Source: Methylotenera sp.
Lineage (GTDB): Bacteria; Pseudomonadota; Gammaproteobacteria; Burkholderiales; Methylophilaceae
DNA: 64,000 nt
Direction: 5' to 3'
Assembly (NCBI GenBank): GCA_020622105.1
Contig: JAHRYP010000007.1
Coordinates: 1 to 64,000, forward strand
Part shown: in pieces, positions 30,256-39,685 of the stretch
How the letters are laid out: every line of letters begins with the position of its first letter
Numbering within the stretch: the stretch's first letter is position 1
Translations under genes and position numbers: made by a program
Notes under the pieces: model-generated
What the model was told of the DNA's origin: nothing
Databases searched by the model: none
The model's input: only the letters and a program-made list of their open reading frames with translations

Positions 30256-30300
30256 GGCGCGAAACCAAAACGCATTCGCTACAAACCGATTACTCGATAA
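30256..30300 (+). repeat. Duplicated 3' end of ettA
   Basis: 45 bp matching 30116-30160, the last 14 codons plus stop of ettA, at 42 of 45 positions. All three differences are synonymous third-base changes (Pro, Lys, Thr codons). The frame is still readable upstream as GKFGA. No start or function is implied; it looks like the remnant of a second ettA 3' end. Confidence 0.85.
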
Positions 30301-30312
30301 AGTTTCAAACAT

Positions 30313-30340
30313 CGTCATACCGGCCTACGCCAGTATGACG
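30313..30340. repeat. Inverted repeat between ettA and the SDR gene
   Basis: CGTCATAC (30313-30320) and GTATGACG (30333-30340) around a 12-base loop, in the convergent gap. There is no T-run, so it is not a convincing terminator; it resembles common short intergenic palindromes. Confidence 0.5.
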
Positions 30341-30360
30341 GTTACATGAGTGGCTAAATA

Positions 30361-31158
30361 TTACTCCACATTAATTTTTGGTTTATGCGGCGCATTCTTC
30401 GCCATAAAATCCCATAACACCGGCGGAATCAAGCGCATCAATCTTGCCACCCAGCCCATCTGCCATGGAATCACTATAAAGCGGCGTTTGTTTTCAATCG
30501 CATTCACAAACTTAGCGGCAGCAATATCTGCATCCATCAAAAACGGCATGCTGTAAGTGTTGATATCAGTCATTGGCGTACGAATGTAACCCGGCGCGAT
30601 CGTGGTCACAGCGATGTTGTGATGCAGCATTTCCACACGCAGGCTTTCCAGATAGGCAATGGCCGCAGCTTTTGATGCGCTATATGCCCCTGCGCCTGGT
30701 AGGCCGCGTATGCCTGCAACACTGGCAATACCAACTAATTGTGCTATGTGACCATTTTTTGCAGCTAAGCGCATAGCGTTGATAAATGGCTGAAAGGTAT
30801 TCACTAGCCCGGTGACGTTAATGTCCATGATTGCCTGAAATGCGTGTGTGTCATCGGCATTTTCTGTGAGCGTACCGCTACTCACACCCGCACTGCCAAT
30901 CACGATATTAGGTGCCCCAAACTGCTGTATGTAGTCATCAGCCGCAGCGCTAAGTGCAGCAGCATCGCGTACATCCAAGGTATAAATGGCGCATTTGATG
31001 TTGTAGTGCGCTTCTAAAGTTTGACGTAATGCTTGTAAGTGCTCACTGCGTCTGGCGGCCACTCCAATAATTGCATTTTCATTTTGATAACGCTTTGCAT
31101 AAGCATGAGCAAGAGCTTCACCGATACCGCTGGATGCGCCTGTGATAAAAACTTTCAT
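30361..31158 (-). CDS. Short-chain dehydrogenase/reductase family protein
   Basis: 265 residues. Classical SDR with the cofactor motif TGASSGIG (6-13), the NxAG-like element recast as IGSAGVSSG, and the catalytic YSASK near residue 159. The loop between the substrate-binding helices is followed by a hydrophobic C-terminal extension (QMGWVARLMRLIPPVLWDFM) that may associate with the membrane. Substrate cannot be told from sequence. It is last in the leftward argS-SPOR-dsbA-SDR cluster, but an intrinsic terminator separates it from dsbA. Confidence 0.9.
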   Translation of the reverse strand: MKVFITGASSGIGEALAHAYAKRYQNENAIIGVAARRSEHLQALRQTLEAHYNIKCAIYTLDVRDAAALSAAADDYIQQFGAPNIVIGSAGVSSGTLTENADDTHAFQAIMDINVTGLVNTFQPFINAMRLAAKNGHIAQLVGIASVAGIRGLPGAGAYSASKAAAIAYLESLRVEMLHHNIAVTTIAPGYIRTPMTDINTYSMPFLMDADIAAAKFVNAIENKRRFIVIPWQMGWVARLMRLIPPVLWDFMAKNAPHKPKINVE

Positions 31159-31211
31159 GACTATCTTTCATTAATGGGTTATGACTGAATGACTATATTA
31201 ATTATCAATAC

Positions 31212-31253
31212 AAAAAACCCGTTTTACCATCAAGGTATAAACGGGTTTTTTTT
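31212..31253 (-). terminator. Terminator between dsbA and the SDR gene
   Basis: A-run plus CCCGTTTTACC / GGTATAAACGGG plus T8, with one bulge. It is symmetric, so it works in either direction; on the minus strand it follows the dsbA stop by about 80 bp, making the SDR gene a separate unit. Confidence 0.9.
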
Positions 31254-31330
31254 GAAGTTCAGCACGTGTTTACAGCATCACCAGTTAAAGACTTTTTGAT
31301 AAAGTGCTTTAAACCAGTGAGTGGGTGCTG

Positions 31331-31981
31331 CTACTTTTTTGCTGGAGCAGCAGCTTTCGCTTTATCAGCACGGATGTTGGTGATGATGTAATCCGCAGTT
31401 TTTAAAGCAGCATCATTGTTGCCAGCCATAGTGCTTGAAGTGATGAACTGACCATTAATTACCAGGCTCGGCACACCGGTTGCGCCTGATGCACGGAAGA
31501 AGTTGGCGGCACGTTTCAAGTTAGAGTTAGTAGAGAATGCGTTGAATGCCTCTTCTACTTTAACTTTGTCCAAGCCGCCTTGCTTGGTGATCCAGTCAAT
31601 GGCTGCTTTTTCATCAGTTGGGTTCAGGCTTTTTTGTTTGTGGATAGCATTAAATAGCGGGCTATGCAGTTTTTCCAGAACACCCAATGTTTCCATAGCG
31701 TAATAAGCTTTGGCCATCGGTGCCCATGATGCATTAGGTAAGCCGGGCACGCGTTTAAATGTTACATCTGCCGGTAATTTTTTTACCCATGCGTTTAATG
31801 GTGCTTCCATGTGGTGGCAGTGGCCACAGCCGTACCAGAACAGCTCAACAACTTCGATCTTGTTAGCATTTTCGTTTGGGATAGCCTGTGCAGTTCTGTC
31901 AAACTCTTTACCCATTTCCGGGTCTGCTGCCATGACATTAAATGAGGCCAGCAACATTAAAGCGGCAAGTAACTTTTTCAT
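31331..31981 (-). CDS. dsbA: Periplasmic thiol:disulfide interchange protein DsbA
   Basis: Introduces disulfide bonds in exported proteins. It is 216 residues with a signal peptide (cleavage after VMA, about residue 18). The thioredoxin-fold active site is C52-G-H-C55 in FWYGCGHCHHMEAP and the cis-proline loop is TGVPSLV. The C-terminus is a low-complexity Lys/Ala tail. Cysteine-rich exported proteins in the window (CAP protein, SHP cytochrome) are plausible clients. Confidence 0.97.
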   Translation of the reverse strand: MKKLLAALMLLASFNVMAADPEMGKEFDRTAQAIPNENANKIEVVELFWYGCGHCHHMEAPLNAWVKKLPADVTFKRVPGLPNASWAPMAKAYYAMETLGVLEKLHSPLFNAIHKQKSLNPTDEKAAIDWITKQGGLDKVKVEEAFNAFSTNSNLKRAANFFRASGATGVPSLVINGQFITSSTMAGNNDAALKTADYIITNIRADKAKAAAPAKK

Positions 31982-32168
31982 TCATTTTTCCTTTTTAACT
32001 ATTTGTTTTAACTATATTGTTTTTTATGGTCTTAAAATCTGTGCTTAATCTGGCTATATTAAAAATGTGACAACTACAACAACGCATCGATCTAGCATTC
32101 GGCTGACAAAGTAATTAAACGTTCCTGAAGTTTAAGCAAGCTTAATGCAATACAGACCATGTTTCGGA

Positions 32169-32771
32169 CTATTGGTTTTCGTTATTCACTTTTATTAAAT
32201 CAGTTTTGAAACCATTCGCTGCTAAATCATTTTTGGCTTTGTTGATTTCATCGAGGTTGTTGAGTGGGCCTACACGCACGCGATGCCATACGCCTTTGTC
32301 AGGAATAGTAGCAGTTTGCACGACTGCTTCAAAACCTTGTAAAGCAAGTTTGGCTTTCATGTTGTCTGCGTCTTCGCCAGTTTGAAAAGCACCAACCTGC
32401 AAATAATAGGAATATTCGACAACTGGTTGTTGATCCTTTATGCTAAGTTCTTCGGCGCTTACTTTGCTCTCACTGCCTGGCAGTATCGTGTAAAAATCGA
32501 AACGCGCTTTATCGCTTTCTGCTGAGCCATCCGCTGGCTTTTCACTATCAGCTGCAGCAGACTTCTTGGCATCTTCTGCAATTTTTTCTGCGATAGGTTT
32601 TTTAACATCAGCCTGCGTTGCAAAAGGACTTTCGCCACCTTTGATGTACATGACAACAGCTAACGATGCCGCCACACCCAGCAAAAAACCAACTAATAAA
32701 CCAGAAAAGAAGGGGCTGCCTTTGCTCTGGCCTCTTGTGCGTTCCGGGTTGGGTTTGTAATCTCTGCTCAT
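32169..32771 (-). CDS. SPOR-domain membrane protein (FtsN-like)
   Basis: 200 residues. A short basic cytoplasmic N-terminus, one membrane helix at about residues 20-43 (FFSGLLVGFLLGVAASLAVVMYI), an acidic/Lys linker, and a C-terminal SPOR domain from about residue 122 (YYLQVGAFQTGEDADNMKAKL ... WHRVRVGPLNN). SPOR domains bind denuded septal peptidoglycan, so a division role is likely; the architecture matches betaproteobacterial FtsN-like proteins encoded just after argS. The 54-bp gap from argS suggests cotranscription. Confidence 0.92.
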   Translation of the reverse strand: MSRDYKPNPERTRGQSKGSPFFSGLLVGFLLGVAASLAVVMYIKGGESPFATQADVKKPIAEKIAEDAKKSAAADSEKPADGSAESDKARFDFYTILPGSESKVSAEELSIKDQQPVVEYSYYLQVGAFQTGEDADNMKAKLALQGFEAVVQTATIPDKGVWHRVRVGPLNNLDEINKAKNDLAANGFKTDLIKVNNENQ

Positions 32772-32825
32772 TGTTAATCCTTATCTTTCTTCCAATTTTA
32801 TATAGTTACTACATCAAAATTGAAA

Positions 32826-34484
32826 TTACATTTTTTGTATAGCTGCAACGCCAAGCAAATCCAGGCCATTTTTAAGCACTTGCTGCGTTGCACGAATCAG
32901 ACTCAGGCGAGCCAGTTTGAGTGGCTCATCATCAATCAGGAATTTGTATTCATTGTAATAACTGTGCAGGTCACTCGCCAATTCTTTCAGGTAGTTGGCA
33001 ACAACGTGCGGCGCCAGCTCGGTAGCAGCATTGGCAACCACTTCAGGATATTCGCTCAAGCGCTGCATCAATGCGGTCTCATGTGCATTATCCAGTGGCG
33101 TGAGGTCGGTGAATATCAGATTATTCACATCGCCATCCCATTGGCTCAATACGCTGCAAATGCGGGCGTGCGCATATTGAATGTAGTACACCGGGTTGTC
33201 GTTGCTTTGGCTGCGTGCCAGGTCAATATCAAATACCAGTTGTGAATCAGCACGGCGCGCTGCCAGAAAATAACGGGTGGCGTCGCAGCCAACCTCTTCA
33301 ATCAGGTCGCGCAGTGTGACGTAACTACCTGCACGTTTTGAGAGTTTGACTTCTTCGCCACCGCGCATCACCGTTACCATCTGGTGCAGTACGTAATCAG
33401 GCCATCCCTGAGGAATGCCGATGTCTAAAGCCTGCAAGCCGGCACGCACACGGGTGATGGTGCTATGGTGGTCGGCGCCCTGCTCGTTAATGACACGCAC
33501 AAAACCACGCTGCCATTTTTCTGCATGGTAGGCTACATCGGGTACAAAATAGGTGTAGCCGCCATCGGTTTTACGCATTACGCGGTCTTTGTCATCACCA
33601 AAGTCCGTGGTCTTAAGCCACAATGCATCGTTTTCTTCATAGGTATGGCCGCTTTTAATCAGCGCCTGCACGGTATCTTCTACCCTGCCGTTTTTGTAGA
33701 GTGCGCTTTCCAGTGAAAATACATCAAACTTGATTTGAAATGCTTTTAAGTCCAGATCCTGCTCGTGGCGCAGATAGGCAACGCTGAACGCGCGGATGGA
33801 TTCCAGATCATTGATGTCGCCGCTGGCGGTTACTTCAATGTCGTCTGCAACAACAGTATGCTTGGTCAGGAAAGCCGCGGCAATATCATTAATGTATTCA
33901 CCGCGATAGCCATTTTCCGGGAAGCTTTCATGCTCAGTTGAAATGCCCTTGCAGCGTGCCAGCACGGAAATCGTGAGGTTATCAATCTGTGCGCCGGCAT
34001 CGTTGTAGTAGAACTCACGCGTGACATCCCAGCCGTTTGCATCCAGTAGGCGCGCTAAACAATCGCCTACTGCCGCACCGCGGCCATGGCCTACATGCAA
34101 TGGGCCAGTCGGGTTGGCAGACACAAACTCGACCTGCACTTTTTGGTTGCTGCCGCTATTATTGCGGCCGAATTGGTCGCCTGCTTTAAGCACTTCTTTA
34201 ATTACAACCTGCTTGGATTGCGGGTTTAAAAAGAAATTGATAAAACCGGCACCTGCGATTTCTGTTTTAGCGATATATTCGCTGGCAGGCAGTGCGTCGA
34301 TAATCTGCGTGGCAATCACGCGAGGATTCTGTTTTAGCGGCTTGGCCAGAACAAGTGCCAGATTTGTGGCAAAATCACCATGTTCTGCTGACTTCGGGCG
34401 CTCCAGCACAATGTGCAAATCGGCCATATCCGGCGCGATTGTTTTTGCGGCTGTTGCTAATAATTGGTTAAGATGTGTTTTCAC
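32826..34484 (-). CDS. argS: Arginyl-tRNA synthetase
   Basis: Class I synthetase charging tRNA-Arg. It is 552 residues. The N-terminal tRNA-recognition domain contains [17 protein letters not shown]; the HIGH box reads HVGH in [16 protein letters not shown] near residue 133, and the KMSKS-equivalent is [10 protein letters not shown] near 375. The C-terminal anticodon-binding helical domain ([22 protein letters not shown]) is complete. It is divergent from priA with an 80-bp shared promoter region, and is first of the argS-SPOR-dsbA run. Confidence 0.98.
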   Translation of the reverse strand: MKTHLNQLLATAAKTIAPDMADLHIVLERPKSAEHGDFATNLALVLAKPLKQNPRVIATQIIDALPASEYIAKTEIAGAGFINFFLNPQSKQVVIKEVLKAGDQFGRNNSGSNQKVQVEFVSANPTGPLHVGHGRGAAVGDCLARLLDANGWDVTREFYYNDAGAQIDNLTISVLARCKGISTEHESFPENGYRGEYINDIAAAFLTKHTVVADDIEVTASGDINDLESIRAFSVAYLRHEQDLDLKAFQIKFDVFSLESALYKNGRVEDTVQALIKSGHTYEENDALWLKTTDFGDDKDRVMRKTDGGYTYFVPDVAYHAEKWQRGFVRVINEQGADHHSTITRVRAGLQALDIGIPQGWPDYVLHQMVTVMRGGEEVKLSKRAGSYVTLRDLIEEVGCDATRYFLAARRADSQLVFDIDLARSQSNDNPVYYIQYAHARICSVLSQWDGDVNNLIFTDLTPLDNAHETALMQRLSEYPEVVANAATELAPHVVANYLKELASDLHSYYNEYKFLIDDEPLKLARLSLIRATQQVLKNGLDLLGVAAIQKM

Positions 34485-34564
34485 AATAATTGCATAAAAG
34501 CTAAAAGTGCTATTTTAACCTACTGCTGTCATTTTTTCTTTAAACATACGTTATTCGAACAATT

Positions 34565-36778
34565 TTGCCTGAAACTATCCTCAAAATCGCACTTGATGTA
34601 CCACTAGACCGCTTGTTTGATTACTTGAGCGGCGAGCATGACGTGCAAGTCGGCCAGCGTGTTTTAGTTCCGTTCGGCAGCCGCAATCAGATCGGTATTG
34701 TGATGGATATTGCTGACAGCAGTGATATTGCGATAGAAAAACTGAAGTCTATTTTGCAGGCGTTTAACGAAGAAACGCCGCTGGATGCGGAAATGCTGAG
34801 CCTGATTAAATTCAGTGCAGATTATTATCAATACCCGTTTGGTCAGGCGCTGCTGTCTTCCCTGCCGGCGCGGTTGCGCCAGATCGCCCCTGCCGTTTCA
34901 CGTAAACAATACCTGTATCAATTAACCGATGCAGGCCGTGAAGCTGACGTTGAAGATATTCCTAAAAAACAAAAAGTGTTGCGTAGTGTATTGTCTGCTT
35001 TGCAGGCAGCAAACCAGTTAACAGAAGCTGAGCTAGATGATATTTCAGGCACTGCACGTAAGGCAGTAAAAGCACTGGTAGATTCAGGATATGCAAGCTG
35101 TGAGAGGGTGCTTGCGTTTCAGCGCGTCATGGCAATTGCCGAAGCTGTAGAACCAAAGCTTAATGCAGAACAAATGCATGCAGTGCAGCAAATTACCGCA
35201 GAATCGGACGTGTTTAAAGCATGGCTGCTGCACGGAATTACCGGCAGCGGTAAGACGGAAGTTTACATCCGCCTGATGCAATATGCATTGCGACATGAAA
35301 GTGCTCAGGTGCTGGTACTGGTGCCTGAAATCAACCTGACGCCGCAGCTGGAAGCACGTTTCAGGAGTCGCCTGCCAGATTTTCCTTTAGTCAGCTTGCA
35401 TAGTAATCTGAGTGAGAGTGAGCGTTTACATCATTGGCAGCTGGCACAATCAGGTGCGGCAAAAATCATTATTGGTACACGGCTCTCAATTTTTACGCCG
35501 CTACCCGATTTAAAGCTCATTATTATTGATGAAGAGCATGATAGCTCCTACAAACAGCAGGATAGTATGCGTTATCACGCGCGCGATGTGGCGATGGTGC
35601 GTGCCAAGCGCCTGAATATCCCGGTAGTCTTGGGTTCCGCCACACCTGCCCTTGAAACCTGGTATAACGCGACCGTAAATTCGAATCAAGCCAGTAAGTA
35701 TGGATTACTGCGCTTAAAAGAGCGCGCTGTATCAGCGGCACAGCTGCCACAGATAGACTGTATTGATACGACCAAGGTGAATCTGCAGCATGGCTTTACG
35801 CCACAGCTGATTACCGCCCTACGCTTAAGGCTGGAGCGCAAAGAGCAGTCCCTGCTCTTTATTAACCGTCGCGGCTATTCGCCGGTTCTGCTGTGCTCAG
35901 CCTGTCACTGGATCGCGCCGTGCACGCGCTGTAGCAGTCGTTTGGTGGTACATTTAGGTCAGAGAAAGCTGCGTTGCCATCATTGCGGCCATGAGCAGCG
36001 CATACCGCATCAATGCCCAAGCTGTGGTGACGCAGACTTGCATCCCACTGGGCACGGTACGCAGCGTCTGGAACAGACGCTTGCGCAATTGTTGCCTGAA
36101 GCGCGCATCGCAAGGGTAGACCGTGACAGTATTAGCCGTAAAAATGCGCTGGTTGAGATTCTGGATCGTGTGCATAATCAAGAGATCGATATTCTGGTTG
36201 GCACGCAAATGCTGGCCAAAGGGCATGATTTTCCTAACCTGACTTTAGTTGGCGTGATTGATACCGATAGTGCCTTACATAGTCCGGACTTTCGTGCCAG
36301 TGAACGCCTGTTTGCGCAACTGATGCAAGTGGCAGGCCGTGCCGGGCGTGCGGATAAGGCTGGCCAGGTGATTATCCAGACCCAGTTTCCTGATCACGCG
36401 CTGTTTAATGCTCTGCGCATTCAGGATTATGAAAGCTATGCCAATGTTTTGCTGGAAGAGCGGCAGCAGATGCAGTTTCCACCTTATGTGTTCACAGCGC
36501 TGCTACGTGCAGAGGCGAATGATTACACTTTGGTGCAGCAATTTCTGCAACTCGCATTTGCGCAGGCACGCAGCTTGAGTGATCAAGTTCTTGTGTACGA
36601 CCCGGTACGGCCGCAGATGGAGCGCCTGAAAGGCATGGAGCGCGGTTACGTACTCATGCAGGCAAAGCAGCGCCCGGCCTTGCATCAGCTACTAAAACAT
36701 CTGGTTAGCCAGATGAGAGCGCATAAAATGGCAGCAAAAGTCAGATGGGCTGTGGATGTGAATCCACTCGAGTTCTAA
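34565..36778 (+). CDS. priA: Primosomal replication restart helicase PriA
   Basis: Superfamily-2 3'-to-5' helicase that reloads DnaB at stalled forks. It is 737 residues from a TTG start, the only plausible start between the upstream stop (34541) and conserved sequence (ILKIALDVPLDRLFDYL). The N-terminal 3'-end-binding domain is followed by Walker A GITGSGKTEV near residue 224, DEEH, and the helicase motif VLGSATPALETW. The zinc region has CSACH, C-x2-C, C-x2-C and C-x2-C pairs at about 443-490, then GTQMLAKGHDFPN. Confidence 0.97.
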   Translation: MPETILKIALDVPLDRLFDYLSGEHDVQVGQRVLVPFGSRNQIGIVMDIADSSDIAIEKLKSILQAFNEETPLDAEMLSLIKFSADYYQYPFGQALLSSLPARLRQIAPAVSRKQYLYQLTDAGREADVEDIPKKQKVLRSVLSALQAANQLTEAELDDISGTARKAVKALVDSGYASCERVLAFQRVMAIAEAVEPKLNAEQMHAVQQITAESDVFKAWLLHGITGSGKTEVYIRLMQYALRHESAQVLVLVPEINLTPQLEARFRSRLPDFPLVSLHSNLSESERLHHWQLAQSGAAKIIIGTRLSIFTPLPDLKLIIIDEEHDSSYKQQDSMRYHARDVAMVRAKRLNIPVVLGSATPALETWYNATVNSNQASKYGLLRLKERAVSAAQLPQIDCIDTTKVNLQHGFTPQLITALRLRLERKEQSLLFINRRGYSPVLLCSACHWIAPCTRCSSRLVVHLGQRKLRCHHCGHEQRIPHQCPSCGDADLHPTGHGTQRLEQTLAQLLPEARIARVDRDSISRKNALVEILDRVHNQEIDILVGTQMLAKGHDFPNLTLVGVIDTDSALHSPDFRASERLFAQLMQVAGRAGRADKAGQVIIQTQFPDHALFNALRIQDYESYANVLLEERQQMQFPPYVFTALLRAEANDYTLVQQFLQLAFAQARSLSDQVLVYDPVRPQMERLKGMERGYVLMQAKQRPALHQLLKHLVSQMRAHKMAAKVRWAVDVNPLEF

Positions 36779-36850
36779 TTGGTTTTTTGAAAAATACCCG
36801 CTTAAGCAGATAACAGGTAGCAGGTAAAATACAGTAAAATGGTGCGCTGT

Positions 36851-36924
36851 GCGGGTGTAGTTCAATGGTAGAACGCTAGCTTCCCAAGCTCGATACGCGG
36901 GTTCGATTCCCGTCACCCGCTCCA
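36851..36924 (+). tRNA. glyU: tRNA-Gly (anticodon CCC)
   Basis: 74 bases including the encoded CCA. Acceptor stem GCGGGTG/CACCCGC, D arm GTTC..GAAC, anticodon loop TTCCCAA, T arm GCGGG-TTCGATT-CCCGT. It is close to E. coli glyU. The anticodon stem CTAGC/GCTCG has a T-C mismatch at the second pair. Its 3' end is repeated at 38761-38785. Confidence 0.96.
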
Positions 36925-37048
36925 GATACTCTGAGCCTTCTTGTTAAAACCTCACAAAATTGTTACGCTCAAACTATAGCCACTTAAATTACCTTTGGTT
37001 GGTGTAGAAAATAATCAAATCAACGATCACATGTAAAATTGTCACCAG

Positions 37049-38599
37049 ATGCAAACTCACATAGTTGCAACAAAATATTTTGTATTGATTTTCCTTGCGC
37101 TTTTTGCGGTGACACAGTTTCCGCTTTATTGGGTGCAATATCCTGACATCGTAGACTTTCCAAATCATCTGGCTAGACTGCATATTCTGATACATTTATC
37201 AGATTCTGAGGCATTGCAGCAGTATTACACCCTCAGGCAGCTGAAGATCGGGACTAATTTGGCAATGGAAGTGCTAGTGCCCTTACTGGCCAAGGGCATG
37301 AGCCTAATGCTTGCGCTCAAAGTTTTTGCTTCGCTTGCGATGTTGTCACTGACATCAGGTGCCGTAGTTTTAGGCCGTGTAATCAATGGCAAAGTCAGTT
37401 ATTTATCGCTGGGTGTACTATTTTTTGCTCAAAATGCGATGTTTCAATTGGGTTTGTTGAATTATCTTTTTGGTCTTGGTTTAGCTTTCTGGTTGCTTGC
37501 CGCATGGATTTACGCCAGAAATAACAGCAGATTATTTCATTGGGTTGCCTTTTCTGCGGGTTGTATTCTGCTATATCTCTGTCATCTGAGTGCATTTGGC
37601 GTTTATGCCGTTTGTGTATTGAGTTATGAGGTTGGATGCGCACAATCGAAGTTTGGTCTGAAGAGTCGATCTGCATTAAAAGCATTATTATTATCCATGA
37701 CACAATTTATTCCCGTAGTTGTGCTGCATATTCTGATATCAGTATCAGCGGGAACCTATACTCCAGCTCCAATGGAGCATTCATTACTGCAAATTATATA
37801 TATCTGGCTCAAATACAAGCTCATACTTTTAATAATTTCACCATCGATATGTGTCTCCGGCTATGTTATGGGGCAGGCCATATTTGGAGTTTTTCTCGTT
37901 TTTGCACTTTATGTTGGATTTCGTGAAGGGCTGTTAAAGTTGAATGCATCGGTTAAATGGATGGCCAGTGCGCTTGCTATCTGTATATTTTTGCTTCCGT
38001 TTGCGGGATTCGGTTCCAGGTTTCTTGATGTTAGGCTTATCCCGGCGCTTGGGCTAATTTTATGGTCTGGTCTGGAAGTCGGTCAGCATCGAAAATTTAA
38101 GCCGAATGTGATGCTGGGCGTGATAGCAGTAATTGTGGTGCTAATGAGTTTAAATGCAGCTAGGGAGTGGTTATTGCGTGATGCCGAATACAGGCAGGTC
38201 AGGGCAGTGTTGCAAAAGATTCCAGAGGGGTCGAAGGTGGCTACCATCATATTAAATAAGCCAGTTGGCCCAGATTCAATTTCAGCGCATGCCGGCGCAT
38301 ATAGTGTTATAGACCGTTCAACACTGTTGTCGAATATGTTTGTTTGGCCATTCCAGCCATTCTGGGTTGCATACCGAGAAGAATATGTTCCATTAGTCAC
38401 GAGGGCAAGGCTGGATGATCTGGCAACAGATTTGCCAAAGTACGAAAACATAAAGGAGATCTACAATTATGTTTTAATATTTGGAGGAAAAGATATCGAT
38501 CGTAACCAATATGCACAAAATGCAGAAACAGTTTTTAGCTCTAAATCGCTAAGGCTGATTCGAACTAACCTTGCCCAACCGGCAAAGGACTCATGGTAA
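37049..38599 (+). CDS. Large multi-pass membrane protein, putative GT-C-like
   Basis: 516 residues with about ten hydrophobic helices. The first extracytoplasmic loop has YPDIVDFPNHLARLHIL, an acidic Asp-Pro-Asn-His motif like that following the first helix of GT-C fold glycosyltransferases; further on, LKIGTNLAMEVLVPLLAKG matches uncharacterised proteins of the same type that I recall. A soluble C-terminal domain of about 140 residues (KIPEGSKVATI ... YVLIFGGKD) follows. It is more AT-rich than its neighbours and is the only gene on the segment between the tRNA-Gly and its duplicated 3' end. Sugar-transfer activity is a guess from topology; no partner genes are nearby. Confidence 0.7.
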   Translation: MQTHIVATKYFVLIFLALFAVTQFPLYWVQYPDIVDFPNHLARLHILIHLSDSEALQQYYTLRQLKIGTNLAMEVLVPLLAKGMSLMLALKVFASLAMLSLTSGAVVLGRVINGKVSYLSLGVLFFAQNAMFQLGLLNYLFGLGLAFWLLAAWIYARNNSRLFHWVAFSAGCILLYLCHLSAFGVYAVCVLSYEVGCAQSKFGLKSRSALKALLLSMTQFIPVVVLHILISVSAGTYTPAPMEHSLLQIIYIWLKYKLILLIISPSICVSGYVMGQAIFGVFLVFALYVGFREGLLKLNASVKWMASALAICIFLLPFAGFGSRFLDVRLIPALGLILWSGLEVGQHRKFKPNVMLGVIAVIVVLMSLNAAREWLLRDAEYRQVRAVLQKIPEGSKVATIILNKPVGPDSISAHAGAYSVIDRSTLLSNMFVWPFQPFWVAYREEYVPLVTRARLDDLATDLPKYENIKEIYNYVLIFGGKDIDRNQYAQNAETVFSSKSLRLIRTNLAQPAKDSW

Positions 38600-38760
38600 A
38601 GCATCATAATAAATCTATAAATGATGGATTCATTAGCATTCGGCAATGTAAAATGCTATTTAAGTCACTTCTATTTAGGGGTGCAAATTTATTTAACAGC
38701 TTTTGTATTTAGGGGTAAAGCCCTGCGTCAATAAGTAGTTAGAGGTTTTATAGCGGTAGA

Positions 38761-38785
38761 GATTCGACTCCCGTCACCCGCTCCA
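38761..38785 (+). repeat. Duplicated tRNA-Gly 3' end (att-like) or tRNA remnant
   Basis: Twenty-five bases ending TCCCGTCACCCGCTCCA, matching the end of the intact tRNA-Gly. The 5' part of a tRNA is absent. The thiD start follows 29 bp later. Confidence 0.8.
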
Positions 38786-38814
38786 ACTTTAAGTAAACAT
38801 CAGTGGTAAACATT

Positions 38815-39675
38815 ATGGCTAATCAGGCACCTCCTTCAGTAATGACTTTTGCGGGCACAGACCCCAGCGGCGGTGCAGGCCTGCAGGCGGATATTCTTAC
38901 TTTTGCCAGTATTGGCTGCCATCCTCTTTCTGTGGTGACTGCTATTACTACGCAAGATACGGTTGGTGTTGATGGTGTATTGGCAATGGATGCTGATTGG
39001 GTGAATGATCAGGCGCGTGCAATTCTGGAAGATGTGCAGGTATCTGCTTTCAAACTGGGTTTGCTGGGTTCGGTTGAAAATATTGCGGTCATCGCCGAGA
39101 TCATGGCCGACTATCCGGACGTGCCATTGCTGATAGATCCGATACTGACTTCTGGCCGTGGTGACGAGTTCACCAATGATGAAATGATGAGCGCGATGAC
39201 TGAGTTGCTGTTTCCGCAAGCGACGTTGATTACGCCAAATAGTCTCGAAGCGCGCAGGTTTGCCTATGCAGAGGAAACAGATGAAGTGGCACTGACTTCG
39301 CTAGATGGAGCGGCAGCCCGATTGCTGGCTATGGGTAGCGAATACGTGCTGATTACCGGTACACATGAGCGCACACAGGAAGTGACGAATACGCTGTATG
39401 GTAATGACAAGCTGATTAAAGCTTACAAATGGGAGCGCTTGCCCGGTAGTTATCATGGGTCTGGCTGCACACTTACCAGTGCAATTGCCGCCTGTATGGC
39501 GCATGGCTTAAGTATTGAGGATGCTGTGCTGGAAGCGCAGGAGTATACATGGCAGACCCTGAAAAACGGTTTCAGGCCAGGTATGGGGCAGTACATTCCT
39601 GACCGTATGTTCTGGGCGCGTGATGAGGAAGATCCTGTCATCAATCCCGGAGATGGCAGCGTAAAAGCGCATTAA
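38815..39675 (+). CDS. thiD: Hydroxymethylpyrimidine/phosphomethylpyrimidine kinase ThiD
   Basis: Phosphorylates HMP and HMP-P in thiamine synthesis. It is 286 residues from the ATG at 38815, preferred over an in-frame GTG at 38803 because MANQAPPSVMTFAGTDPSGGAG matches family N-termini. The signatures GTDPSGGAGLQADI, DPILTSGRGD and the anion-hole GSGCTLTSAIAA near residue 222 are present. It forms an operon with thiE 10 bp downstream. No TPP riboswitch was recognised in the 200 bp upstream. Confidence 0.96.
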   Translation: MANQAPPSVMTFAGTDPSGGAGLQADILTFASIGCHPLSVVTAITTQDTVGVDGVLAMDADWVNDQARAILEDVQVSAFKLGLLGSVENIAVIAEIMADYPDVPLLIDPILTSGRGDEFTNDEMMSAMTELLFPQATLITPNSLEARRFAYAEETDEVALTSLDGAAARLLAMGSEYVLITGTHERTQEVTNTLYGNDKLIKAYKWERLPGSYHGSGCTLTSAIAACMAHGLSIEDAVLEAQEYTWQTLKNGFRPGMGQYIPDRMFWARDEEDPVINPGDGSVKAH

Positions 39676-39685
39676 AAAATTCTGC

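Larger units (their letters stand above)
36900..38785. mobile_element. Small tRNA-Gly-associated islet bounded by a 25-bp duplicated tRNA 3' end
   Basis: The last 25 bases of the tRNA (36900-36924) recur at 38761-38785 with 23 matches, the final 17 identical. This is the pattern left by tRNA-targeted integration, and the intervening 1.86 kb holds one AT-rich membrane-protein gene and no integrase. The downstream copy is preceded by TAGCGGTAGAG, which resembles a D arm, so the alternative is a tandem tRNA-Gly copy with an internal deletion. Confidence 0.55.

Noticed and set aside
38600-38814. TPP riboswitch upstream of thiD
   Set aside because: I looked for the CUGAGA and paired-helix core and did not find a convincing match; two TTTAGGGGT words are not enough.
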